Below, piece by piece: positions 35,302 to 43,972 of a stretch of 64,000 bases of DNA (its first letter is position 1; each line of letters starts with the position of its first letter). The DNA is taken from assembly GCA_910575605.1 (NCBI GenBank), contig CAJTEW010000007.1:89675-153674 (forward strand). The letters are read 5' to 3'. Origin of the DNA: Lachnospiraceae bacterium (GTDB taxonomy: Bacteria; Bacillota; Clostridia; Lachnospirales; Lachnospiraceae). The notes under the pieces are model-generated. The model was given only the letters and a program-made list of their open reading frames with translations, made no database searches and was not told the DNA's origin. Made by a program: the position numbers and the translations under genes.

Positions 35302-35591
35302 CAGAATACCTCTTTAATCCTCTGGATCTCTTCTTCATGCTTTGACACTTCCTCGTCTCTCTTTTCTATGGCCTCGCAGAGTGCCGTATAGTCCAAGTCT
35401 GAAACCTCACCGCCCCGGAACTTGTCGTATACCATCTGGCCGATTTCTATAAAATCTCTCTCATTAGCACGCTTTAAGGAGCGAATCTGGCTTTTACGCC
35501 GCTCTACCTCAAACGTGTCACCGGCCTTCTTTCCGATATCATCTGCCACCTCTGTTATTCTTTTTCCTAAATCTTCAAAAAAATCTGACAT
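35301..35591 (-). CDS. Small charged coiled-coil protein of unknown function
   Basis: A 96-residue cytoplasmic protein with no membrane segment and no cysteine cluster (one Cys). It is rich in Lys/Glu and strongly helical at both ends, with heptad-like patterning (about 20-50 and 70-93). The middle contains IGQMVYDKFRGGEV, as in proteins annotated elsewhere as zinc-ribbon or SHOCT-like, but I cannot assign a family. Translation is coupled to the LspA-like gene downstream and it follows the subtilase gene by 27 nt. Its ribosome site is GGAGAAAACAAC before the ATG. Confidence 0.7.
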   Translation of the reverse strand: MSDFFEDLGKRITEVADDIGKKAGDTFEVERRKSQIRSLKRANERDFIEIGQMVYDKFRGGEVSDLDYTALCEAIEKRDEEVSKHEEEIQRIKEVF

Positions 35592-35618
35592 GTTGTTTTC
35601 TCCTTTTCCCTATGTATT

Positions 35619-37322
35619 CTACAGGCTTCTCAAATGGTCCAGCGACTGATAGACATCCATGGTTCCATATCCCCATTCCCGATTAGGATATTCTGGAAGA
35701 ACCCCCTGATTTGTTCCTAATATGATAATATTCTTTACTTCACTGGTTGTAGCTCCTGAAGTTACCGGCTGCTGAAGCAGCCATTCTATGATAAGTGCGG
35801 CCGCCCCCGCGGTAATTCCTGCCGCAATGCTGGAACCACTGCGCTTTTCAAATCTGCCATCAGGACCTGCACCGGTTACCTGTACACCCGGCGCTGCAAA
35901 GTTAGGTTTTATAATATTATTTCTAGTATACCCTCTTCCTGAATTAATATCAACACTATTGTTATTTCCATTATAATAAGATACTGTAATTCCCTTCCTT
36001 GTGCTTCCTGGCTCTGTCACAGTATAATCTGGATTTGCCTCAAGAAAATATACTTCTCCGTCCAAAAAGTCCTTCATAGATAGCCAAATATGGAACTTTC
36101 CGTCAGCAATACGAAGCGGTTCCACTCCAATACGCCAAATTCCTTTTGTTGCACCCTTAAAGCGGAAAAAAAGAAGCTGAGAATCATTATTATCCATGAG
36201 AAGGCGATATTCAATGTCTACTATTGTTCTGTCAAAGGTAAATTTCAAATTATAACGGCTGGCCTGACGGACAGAAATGGTCGGACTCTTCTCACCGGAA
36301 GGCGAAACAAGGTACACGGTTACTACATTAGGAAGTGTTGTCCATAATTCTGCCGCAAAGCCTGTGTTCTCTTCCTCCACACGAATCTCCACCTCCTTGG
36401 CTCCCTTTCCTTTCTCCAGTTGACTAAAATAATGATGCCTCTGGCTTGCCTCGTTTCCAGCACCAACTACAACACAGCGGTTTGTCGTATCTGCATAGCT
36501 GTCAAGAATCCCTGAGAGGATTGTTGTACCACTGTGTCCCCCAAAGCTGCTTCCAAGAGCCAGACAGATAACAAGAGGCATTTTTCTTTTTTCAGCCAGC
36601 TTGTGGAGGTAATATATTCCCTGCATAATATCATTTTCCTGATAGCAGCGGGCATTTTCACTGATTGCATAAAAATCCTTCAGATATGTTTTCGCCGGCT
36701 TCAGTTTAACCATAGCAATCTCCGCCCTGGGCGCTGCTCCCAGAAAACGGTTATCCGGGCTGGGACTTCCGGCGGCCACACTTGCCATGAAGCTCCCATG
36801 TCCTTCGTCATCCACGCTTGGAACTATTCCCAGCGGATTTTCTGAGCGGAGCGCTTCATTAATCATTTCCCTCGTATATTCGCTTCCATAAGTAAAGCCT
36901 TCTGGAAGATTTCCGGTCTGTATAGTCTGGTCCCAGATTCCGGCAATGCGGGTGCTGCCTTCTGAATCTCTGAAAACCGGATTCCGGTAATCAATCCCCG
37001 TATCCACAAACCCAATCATAATCCCGTCTCCCTGGAGCATTAGGGTCGGATAATTCTGCACTGCACTGATCCCAGCCTCATTTATAGCATCTGTATCAAT
37101 TAGTGCGTAACACCCTGGAATACTGTTATAGCTGTATCTCTCGATTGTAATCTCCCCTGCCAAACTCTCGTTCACATAGGCAATCCTGTAATCAAATCCA
37201 ACCTCCTGGATACAAACCTGGCTTTCTGGAAATACAATCTTTGTATCCTTCTGATAATCTGGTATGATAAAATCCCTCGTATCCTGGGATAAAATCATTT
37301 CCCTGCATTCTTCCTCTGACAT
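35619..37322 (-). CDS. S8-family (subtilisin-like) peptidase, Csp-like
   Basis: A 567-residue subtilase with an intact triad: D107 (VDTGIDYRNP), H175 (DEGHGSFMA) and S498 (GSSIAAG). There is no signal peptide, and a jelly-roll-like insert of about 200 residues separates the His and Ser halves. These features resemble CspA/B/C germination proteases of clostridia and related cytoplasmic subtilases. The start codon and ribosome site (GAGGTG) lie inside a 20-bp perfect hairpin (37321-37367), suggesting translational control. It follows clpX. Role in germination is inference; no germination receptor or cortex lytic gene is nearby. Confidence 0.87.
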   Translation of the reverse strand: MSEEECREMILSQDTRDFIIPDYQKDTKIVFPESQVCIQEVGFDYRIAYVNESLAGEITIERYSYNSIPGCYALIDTDAINEAGISAVQNYPTLMLQGDGIMIGFVDTGIDYRNPVFRDSEGSTRIAGIWDQTIQTGNLPEGFTYGSEYTREMINEALRSENPLGIVPSVDDEGHGSFMASVAAGSPSPDNRFLGAAPRAEIAMVKLKPAKTYLKDFYAISENARCYQENDIMQGIYYLHKLAEKRKMPLVICLALGSSFGGHSGTTILSGILDSYADTTNRCVVVGAGNEASQRHHYFSQLEKGKGAKEVEIRVEEENTGFAAELWTTLPNVVTVYLVSPSGEKSPTISVRQASRYNLKFTFDRTIVDIEYRLLMDNNDSQLLFFRFKGATKGIWRIGVEPLRIADGKFHIWLSMKDFLDGEVYFLEANPDYTVTEPGSTRKGITVSYYNGNNNSVDINSGRGYTRNNIIKPNFAAPGVQVTGAGPDGRFEKRSGSSIAAGITAGAAALIIEWLLQQPVTSGATTSEVKNIIILGTNQGVLPEYPNREWGYGTMDVYQSLDHLRSL

Positions 37323-37367
37323 GGAAACACCTCATATACTTTTTTTCAGTATATGAGGTGTTTCCAT
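37321..37367 (-). promoter_or_regulatory. 20-bp perfect hairpin sequestering the subtilase start site
   Basis: 37321-37340 is perfectly complementary to 37348-37367 with a 7-nt loop. On the minus-strand transcript the distal arm contains the GAGGTG ribosome site and the ATG start codon of the subtilase gene. The proximal arm begins 3 nt after the clpX stop. The stem is not followed by a T-run, so it is a poor terminator. Translation from clpX read-through RNA should be blocked. Confidence 0.75.
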
Positions 37368-37370
37368 GCT

Positions 37371-38813
37371 CTATGCACCATTTCCAATCCGGTTTACCCC
37401 CTGGCTTCGCAGAGTGATAATAGGACCGCCGGTATTTCCAATATATTCTTCTGTAATCGTCACCTGCCCGATACTGTCATCCTTTGGAATCTCATACATA
37501 ATATCAAGCATAAATTCCTCGATAATAGCACGAAGCGCTCTTGCTCCCGTATCCTTTTCCATAGCTTTCTTCGCAATGGCAGACAAGGCTCCGTCTGTAA
37601 AGTCAAGCTTCACTTCATCTAAAGCAAGCAGCTTCTGATACTGCTTTAAAATAGCATTTTTCGGTTCCTTTAATATCTGGACAAGCATCTCCTCATTCAG
37701 CCCCTCCAGGGTAAACACAATCGGAAGCCGTCCTAAAAATTCCGGTATCATGCCAAAATTCCGAAGGTCCTCTGTGGCCACCTTACTGAGTATCGTCTTA
37801 TCCTTGTCATACTTATCCTTTAGATCCGCTCCGAAGCCTATAGAAGACTGCTTTGTAAGACGCTCCTTGATAATACCATCAAGGTCCGGAAATGCGCCGC
37901 CGCAGATAAACAGAATATTTCTTGTATTTATAGTTGTAAGAGGGACCATAGCATTCTTACTGTTAGCCCCCACCGGCACTTCAATATCGCTTCCCTCTAA
38001 GAGCTTAAGCATCCCCTGCTGGACAGACTCACCGCTTACATCCCGCTGGTTTGTATTTTTCTTTTTTGCAATCTTATCGATCTCGTCAATGAAAATAATT
38101 CCCTGCTCCGCCTTCTCCACATCATTGTCCGCTGCGGCCAGAAGCTTTGATACAACACTTTCAATATCATCACCTATGTAGCCTGCCTCCGTAAGAGAGG
38201 TTGCGTCCGTAATAGCAAGAGGTACGTCAAGCAGCCTTGCCAGGGTTTTTACAAGATAAGTCTTGCCAGAGCCGGTTGGCCCTATCATAAGCATATTGGA
38301 CTTCTCAATCTCAATATCATCCATCGTATCCGTGGCCACTCTCTTATAATGATTATAAACTGCCACAGATATTGCTTTCTTGGCATGTTCCTGTCCTACC
38401 ACATACTCGTCTAAGCTAGCTTTAATCTTATGGGGTGCCGGAAGGTTCTTAATATCTACAAGGGGCTTTCTCTCCTCCCCTTCCTTTTTCTTCTTAATCT
38501 TCTGTCTTTTCGGAATCTGCTGCTCCATGTCCGCCATATTGAAAATCTGTACGCCCGGTATGTTCATGTTCATAAGCTGGCTGTAGTCAATCTGTCCGCT
38601 TGACATGGCGTCAAAGCTTTTCTGCATACAGTCTTTGCACACACAGATGTTATTTGGAAGATCAATCATCTTTCCCGCCGTGCTTTCCGGCCTGCGGCAT
38701 ACGAAACAGACCTTTTCATATTCGTCTTCTTTTTTCGTATCCTCCACCTCTCCTGTTACTGCTTTTTTCTTGTCTACCTCCGGAGTCTCTTCTCTGTAAT
38801 CCTGTTCAGACAT
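37371..38813 (-). CDS. clpX: ATP-dependent protease ATP-binding subunit ClpX
   Basis: A 480-residue AAA+ unfoldase, longer than the usual 420 because of an N-terminal extension and a basic linker (KRQKIKKKKEGEERK). The zinc-binding domain has C36, C39, C59 and C62. Walker A is GPTGSGKT, Walker B is GIIFIDEIDKIA, and the pore-loop and sensor regions are intact. ClpX feeds substrates to ClpP. No clpP or tig gene is adjacent. It follows ligA by 14 nt. The C-terminus NRIGNGA is unrelated to the hairpin that begins after its stop. Confidence 0.95.
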   Translation of the reverse strand: MSEQDYREETPEVDKKKAVTGEVEDTKKEDEYEKVCFVCRRPESTAGKMIDLPNNICVCKDCMQKSFDAMSSGQIDYSQLMNMNIPGVQIFNMADMEQQIPKRQKIKKKKEGEERKPLVDIKNLPAPHKIKASLDEYVVGQEHAKKAISVAVYNHYKRVATDTMDDIEIEKSNMLMIGPTGSGKTYLVKTLARLLDVPLAITDATSLTEAGYIGDDIESVVSKLLAAADNDVEKAEQGIIFIDEIDKIAKKKNTNQRDVSGESVQQGMLKLLEGSDIEVPVGANSKNAMVPLTTINTRNILFICGGAFPDLDGIIKERLTKQSSIGFGADLKDKYDKDKTILSKVATEDLRNFGMIPEFLGRLPIVFTLEGLNEEMLVQILKEPKNAILKQYQKLLALDEVKLDFTDGALSAIAKKAMEKDTGARALRAIIEEFMLDIMYEIPKDDSIGQVTITEEYIGNTGGPIITLRSQGVNRIGNGA

Positions 38814-38827
38814 TTTTTCTTCTCCTT

Positions 38828-40789
38828 CTATCTGCCTTCTTCTATCATTTTTAAAAGCTGTTCCTCTGAAATAATCGGAACATTCAGCTCATTCGCCTTT
38901 TTATTTTTTGATGATGTAGAGGCCGCATCATTATTAATCAAATAATTTGTCTTTGAGGTGACAGAGCCTGTCACCTTTCCTCCTAAGCTCTCAATCATCT
39001 CCTTTACCTCGCTCCGGTTTGCAAAATGCTCCACACTCCCGGTAATAACAAAGTTTACGCCTGAAAATATCTGTTTTTCCTCACTCTTTTCTTCCGGTAT
39101 CTCAAGCTCTAAAAGAAGCTTTAAAAAACTTTCAACATGCTCCGGGGCTTTAAAATAGTCTGCAAACGCCTTTGCAAGTACTCCGCCTACACCTGGAATC
39201 TCGTCTAACTCCTCCTCTGTAGCGTGTATCATCTTTTCTACATTATAGTCAAATTCCCTGCAGATTACCTTGGCATTGGCCAGCCCAATGCCGGAAATGC
39301 CAAGTGCATAGATAACCCTGGGAAGAGTAGTCACACGCGCCTTTTCTACACTGGCAGTCAGGTTTTTATAAGATTTTTCCCCAAAGCCTTCAAGCGAAGT
39401 AATCTCTTCGGCATAATTTTCCAGATGAAAAATATCTGCAAATTCCTTAATATATCCTCGGGCAATAAATTTTTCCAGTGTAGCCTCGGATAGTCCTTCG
39501 ATATTTAATGCATCCCTGCTTACAAACAGGGAAAATGCTTTTACATGCTTCGCCTGACAGTCCGGGTTTGTGCAGTACAAAGCCTTCGCATTGCTGACCT
39601 TACGCACCTCGGTTTTGCCGCCGCATACGGGGCAGGTCTCTGGAATATTCTTTACCCCGCTTTTCGTCAGGTTCTGTGCAATCTGGGGAATAATCATGTT
39701 AGCTTTATAGACTTCTATCCTATCCCCCACGCCAAGCTCTAGCTCCTCCAAAATACTGATATTGTGGACACTGGCGCGGCTTACTGTCGTGCCTTCTAAC
39801 TCTACAGGTGTAAAAATAGCAACAGGGTTAATAAGCCCTGTTCTTGACGGGCTCCATTCAATTTCAAGAAGCTCTGTCTCACGAAGCTCGTCCGCCCACT
39901 TAAAAGCGCAGGAATCTCTCGGAAACTTAGATGTCTGGCCCAGAGACTGACCGTGCGCTATATCATCATATATTAGCACAAGTCCGTCAGATGGAAAATC
40001 ATTTTCTGATATTTTTTCTGAAAATTTAATAACTTCCGCCTCTACCGTATCTCTAGTCACTTCATGGTACTCTACAGTCTCAAAGCCCTGCTCCTTAAGC
40101 CATTCCATCTGATACATTCTAGAATTATGAAAATCCACATTGTCAGCCTGAACAAGTGAAAAGGCATAGAACCTCACATTTCGTTTTGCTGTAATCTCAT
40201 TATTAAGCTGCCTGACAGAACCGCTGCATAAGTTTCTTGGGTTCTTATACTTTGCCTCCGCCTCCTGAATCTGAGCGTTAATCTTTTCGAAATCCCTGTA
40301 GCCGATAACTGCCTCCCCTCTTAAAATTAACTCCCCCTTATACTGAATTTTAAGCGGAATATTTTTAAATACTCTTGCATTATTGGTTATAACCTCGCCC
40401 ACATCGCCGTTTCCCCGGGTGACTGCTTTATAAAGCTCTCCGTCTCTATAGGTAAGTACAATGGTCAGTCCGTCTAATTTCCACGACAGCACAGCCTTCT
40501 GTTCTCCCAGAAAACTTTTTAATTCCTCCACATCTTTTGTTTTGTCAAGAGAAAGCATGGGGTGCTCATGGCGCTCCTTGGGAAGTTCACTTAACACCTC
40601 ATATCCCACATGGATGGTCGGACTGTTAGAAAGAGTAATGCCAAGCTCCCTTTCCAGAGAAACCAGCTCGTCATAGAGCCTGTCATACTCATAATTACTC
40701 ATAATCTCTTCTGCTTCCTGATAGTAGGCACGTCCCGCCCTATTAAGAGTCTCCACTAATTCCTGCATTCGTTGTTTCTGCATATTCAT
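38828..40789 (-). CDS. ligA: NAD-dependent DNA ligase
   Basis: A 653-residue LigA. The N-terminal Ia domain includes YYQEAEEIMSNYEYDRLYDE, and the adenylation Lys is K104 (SWKLDG). An OB domain, a four-Cys zinc finger (CPVCGG ... CTNPDC) and helix-hairpin-helix repeats follow, and the C-terminal BRCT domain begins near residue 575 (FSGVNFVITGSVEHFANR). It seals nicks in replication and repair. The start at 40789 has AAAGGA upstream and overlaps the pseudouridine synthase gene by 47 nt; ATGs at 40783 and 40768 are alternatives. Confidence 0.96.
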   Translation of the reverse strand: MNMQKQRMQELVETLNRAGRAYYQEAEEIMSNYEYDRLYDELVSLERELGITLSNSPTIHVGYEVLSELPKERHEHPMLSLDKTKDVEELKSFLGEQKAVLSWKLDGLTIVLTYRDGELYKAVTRGNGDVGEVITNNARVFKNIPLKIQYKGELILRGEAVIGYRDFEKINAQIQEAEAKYKNPRNLCSGSVRQLNNEITAKRNVRFYAFSLVQADNVDFHNSRMYQMEWLKEQGFETVEYHEVTRDTVEAEVIKFSEKISENDFPSDGLVLIYDDIAHGQSLGQTSKFPRDSCAFKWADELRETELLEIEWSPSRTGLINPVAIFTPVELEGTTVSRASVHNISILEELELGVGDRIEVYKANMIIPQIAQNLTKSGVKNIPETCPVCGGKTEVRKVSNAKALYCTNPDCQAKHVKAFSLFVSRDALNIEGLSEATLEKFIARGYIKEFADIFHLENYAEEITSLEGFGEKSYKNLTASVEKARVTTLPRVIYALGISGIGLANAKVICREFDYNVEKMIHATEEELDEIPGVGGVLAKAFADYFKAPEHVESFLKLLLELEIPEEKSEEKQIFSGVNFVITGSVEHFANRSEVKEMIESLGGKVTGSVTSKTNYLINNDAASTSSKNKKANELNVPIISEEQLLKMIEEGR

Positions 40790-41483
40790 ATAATTCCTTT
40801 AACTCCTGTCCCGTTAGTTTCCGGTACTCCCCCGGTTTTAATCCTCCAAGCTCTACATTCATCACCCTTACCCTCACAAGCCTTTCCACCTTATAGCCAA
40901 GTGCTTCACACATGCGCCGTATCTGGCGGTTCAGTCCCTGTGTCAGTGTGATGAAGAAGGTATATTTACCGATTCTTTCCGTCTTACAGTGCCTTGTAAC
41001 CTCATCAAGCCTCTTTTCCTTATCCCTGATATGCACGCCCTCTGATATCTTCCGTAAAAAATCTTCTGTAAGCTCCTTGTTTACCGTCACCTTATATTCC
41101 TTCTCATGAGCATATCTTGCACGCATCATCCGGTTAATCAAATTCCCGTCATTTGTCATAAGAAGAAGGCCCTCTGAATCCTTGTCAAGCCTTCCTGCAT
41201 AGGTGACGCGCACCGGATAGTTTAAGAAGCGGATAATATTATTTTTCATACGCATATCCTCTGTGCAGATAATGCCTGCAGGCTTATTTACAGCAAGCAC
41301 AAGCTTTTCTGTCCGGCTCTCAATCACCTTTTTTCCAATGCGTACAATATTGCCTTCCTCCACCTGCGTCCCCAGATCCACTTTTTTTCCGTCCACTGTT
41401 ACCTTTCCGCTTTTAATTAAGCGGTCTGCTTCTCTTCTGGAGCATACTCCTGCCTCACTTAAATATTTATTCAGTCTTACCAT
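40743..41483 (-). CDS. RsuA/RluB/RluF-family rRNA pseudouridine synthase
   Basis: A 246-residue protein. An S4 RNA-binding domain occupies residues 2-60 (RLNKYLSEAGVCSRREADR), and the catalytic domain has the nucleophile D100 in GRLDKDSEGLLL and LNRQIRRMCEALGY. The pattern is closest to RluF (23S rRNA), but RluB- or RsuA-type specificity cannot be excluded. It overlaps the DHHW gene upstream by 17 nt and ligA downstream by 47 nt, making the envelope genes, this enzyme, ligA and clpX one continuous minus-strand run. Confidence 0.9.
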   Translation of the reverse strand: MVRLNKYLSEAGVCSRREADRLIKSGKVTVDGKKVDLGTQVEEGNIVRIGKKVIESRTEKLVLAVNKPAGIICTEDMRMKNNIIRFLNYPVRVTYAGRLDKDSEGLLLMTNDGNLINRMMRARYAHEKEYKVTVNKELTEDFLRKISEGVHIRDKEKRLDEVTRHCKTERIGKYTFFITLTQGLNRQIRRMCEALGYKVERLVRVRVMNVELGGLKPGEYRKLTGQELKELYEYAETTNAGISGDS

Positions 41484-42555
41484 CTGCTAACACTCCGCTT
41501 ATACTACTGTCTTCCATAAAAGTATTTCCACCATACAAAAATAATACACTTGTAATCCTGTATTCCTCCATTACCTGCGCCACAGTTCCCTTATATATGG
41601 ATGGGTCGACAAGCACAATCTCCCTGTAATACGGCGCAAGAAAAGGAACCAGACAGTTTGCAAAGGAGTCCTTCACAATAAGGAGACGCTCTGTACTGTC
41701 TGCCGTTGTGCGGATATCTACCACAGGAAAGTCCCCTCCCAGGAACACCTTATACTTATCTTTTTCCTCTAATTTCCCGCTGTCATACAGGGCTGCTGTC
41801 TTTTTCTGCTCCTCCACATAATTTACAACAATATCTGTATCCTCAGCCGGATTTTTCGCACTGTAAATATAAACCGGTTCCCTGTAGCCAGGCTCATAAC
41901 CGCTTATCTGGGATAATCCGCCGCTGAAATCACCGGCCACTGCATACCGTTTTAGTTCCGGCTGCCCAGATGCATCAATCCCCATATGCTTTAAGAGCTC
42001 CTGATATCCATAAAGCGCTCCCAGGGTTGTCCAGCGGCTGTCTGTATGGTAATAAATGGCCTCATCTTTATGCTTTTCAAGCGCCTTTTGTACATCCACC
42101 CAGACAAAACCGTCCCCCAGCCCTTTTTGTACTCTCTTAAACTGCTCCTTCTGATTGGCTGTTACCGCAAGAGAAGGAAGCTTCTCAGACAATAGATTTG
42201 CCGTATCTGGTACAAGCATCATATAAAAAGTCACCTTCGGGTAAGCTTCTCTATATACCTTCATTGCCTCTAAATTCTCTTCCAGCTGTTTATCCTCAGG
42301 TACTGCAATGTCTGCCAGCAGATAATTGTCCTTTCCCTTAAAAACACCGTTTGACTCCTGCTTTCCCATAAGACGGCCGGCAGATGCCCTTACACTCATA
42401 AAAAAATCCTTTCCCAAAAACAGCTTATCCTTTACAGCCAGATTAAGAATACCAGTTATTACAATTATTGCCGCAAACATAAGAGCTGCCGCCCTTCTGC
42501 CCTGTATGCGCCCTTTTTTCCTCTTCTTCCTGCCTTTCTTATTCTGTTCCATCAT
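41467..42555 (-). CDS. DHHW-family protein with degenerate active-site motif (DHHW2)
   Basis: A 362-residue membrane-anchored protein. It has a basic N-terminus, one transmembrane helix (about 23-41) and an extracytoplasmic SGNH-like domain related to AlgX/AlgJ acetyltransferase partners. The normal D-H-H-W motif reads TDSRWT here, so the catalytic His of the D-x-H pair is Arg. The candidate serine remains in KDSFAN. It follows the second MBOAT gene by 6 nt. It may assist O-acylation of an envelope glycan structurally, without hydrolase or transferase chemistry of its own. Compare the intact SDHHWT of the paralogue at 44857-46167. Confidence 0.78.
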   Translation of the reverse strand: MMEQNKKGRKKRKKGRIQGRRAAALMFAAIIVITGILNLAVKDKLFLGKDFFMSVRASAGRLMGKQESNGVFKGKDNYLLADIAVPEDKQLEENLEAMKVYREAYPKVTFYMMLVPDTANLLSEKLPSLAVTANQKEQFKRVQKGLGDGFVWVDVQKALEKHKDEAIYYHTDSRWTTLGALYGYQELLKHMGIDASGQPELKRYAVAGDFSGGLSQISGYEPGYREPVYIYSAKNPAEDTDIVVNYVEEQKKTAALYDSGKLEEKDKYKVFLGGDFPVVDIRTTADSTERLLIVKDSFANCLVPFLAPYYREIVLVDPSIYKGTVAQVMEEYRITSVLFLYGGNTFMEDSSISGVLADGKTE

Positions 42556-42561
42556 ATTCTC

Positions 42562-43926
42562 CTAAAACCTGAAATATAAAAACGGCCTGTACGGCTCTGT
42601 CACAAGATAAGCAACAGATAAGAAAAATAATACTGCATATACTGTACAGTTAATTCCTGTTTTTATCCGTCTTCCTTCATATATAATGCGCTCATATACC
42701 TTATGCACAGCCGGCGCAGCGCCCAGCACAAGTATAAGCCATATCCCCCCATTTGTCACAAGCAGGTAAAGTCCCTGTTTGTCTGTAAAACCGCAGCCTC
42801 CCATTCCTATCATAAGCCCTAGATATTTCATAGCGCTTCCAGGTGACGGGCTAAAAAACAACACCCAGCCGGCAGTCACAAATATCAGGCAGTACAGATG
42901 GCCAAAAAATGACGGTAGTCTCTTAAGAACGCCCCTCCACACGTAATTTTCACAGAGAAACAAAAGAGCGCAGTACATTCCCCACATAAGAAAATGAAGG
43001 GATACACCGTGCCATAGGGCTGCGAGGAGCCATATAATTATAATATTTCCCCCATAACCCTCCTGCTTCCCTCCAAGAGGCAGATAGACATAATCCCGAA
43101 ACCATGCTCTTAATGAGGTGTGCCATCTATGCCAGAACTCTGCCACACTTCTAGCCACATATGGATAGGCAAAATTATTTTTAAGATGAAATCCAAGCAT
43201 CCTTCCAAGACCACACGCCATGTCACAATAGCCGCCAAAGCCATAATATATATGAAACCCAAAAGCAGCACATCCAAGCCATGCAGTCAGAGCAGAAACC
43301 CGTCCAGCTTCCATAGAAAAAACCTTATTAAAAATCAGACCTGCCTCCCCTGCAAGAAGAACACGTTTTGCAAGTCCTCTGATAAAAAGAAGGGACCCTT
43401 CACCTAGATTTTCCAGTGTAAGCTTTCTTGTCCCATACTGCCCTTTTATATCCTTATACCGTACAAGGGGGCCTGCTATGATACGGGGAAACATAACTGC
43501 AAAAGCTGCAAAATCCAAAAGCCTTTTCTCTGCTTTCGCTTCTTTTTGGTAAACGTCAATAGAATAGGACAGCATCTGAAGAGTCAAAAAAGAAATTCCC
43601 ATCGGATATACAATACCGACAGAGCCATACAGTGTTTCTCCATATTTCAGAAAGATCATAAAAAACAGATTCACTGCAATATTAAATATAAGTCTTCTCT
43701 TTGCTCTTTTCTTATCCTTTAGATTCTTCCCGATATACAGCGCACTGACATAATTGAATAAAACAATGGCTGCTACAGGCAGAATACGCAGCAGGGCGTC
43801 CCATGTATAGAAAACCAGGCTGCCTGCAAGGAGCACCGCATTTTTTAACGGCCGCGGCACCAGATAATATACAATTAAAAAAACAGGTAAAAATGTAAAT
43901 AAAAATACAGTACTGCCAAATAGCAT
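42562..43926 (-). CDS. MBOAT-family membrane O-acyltransferase (copy 2)
   Basis: A 454-residue protein of about 11 membrane helices, AlgI/DltB-like. Family motifs are VAEFWHRWHTSLRAWFRDYV, LPLGG and LWHGVSLHFLMWG with the catalytic His. MBOATs move an acyl group, usually acetyl from acetyl-CoA, across the membrane to a secreted polysaccharide through a partner protein. The start MLFGSTVFLF has GAGG 9 nt upstream. It is the middle gene of an SGNH-like/MBOAT/DHHW transcript driven by the promoter at 44796-44824. Confidence 0.92.
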   Translation of the reverse strand: MLFGSTVFLFTFLPVFLIVYYLVPRPLKNAVLLAGSLVFYTWDALLRILPVAAIVLFNYVSALYIGKNLKDKKRAKRRLIFNIAVNLFFMIFLKYGETLYGSVGIVYPMGISFLTLQMLSYSIDVYQKEAKAEKRLLDFAAFAVMFPRIIAGPLVRYKDIKGQYGTRKLTLENLGEGSLLFIRGLAKRVLLAGEAGLIFNKVFSMEAGRVSALTAWLGCAAFGFHIYYGFGGYCDMACGLGRMLGFHLKNNFAYPYVARSVAEFWHRWHTSLRAWFRDYVYLPLGGKQEGYGGNIIIIWLLAALWHGVSLHFLMWGMYCALLFLCENYVWRGVLKRLPSFFGHLYCLIFVTAGWVLFFSPSPGSAMKYLGLMIGMGGCGFTDKQGLYLLVTNGGIWLILVLGAAPAVHKVYERIIYEGRRIKTGINCTVYAVLFFLSVAYLVTEPYRPFLYFRF

Positions 43927-43972
43927 GTTATTTTTCCTCTATCATAAAATCTTATACAGTGTTATAAAGATG

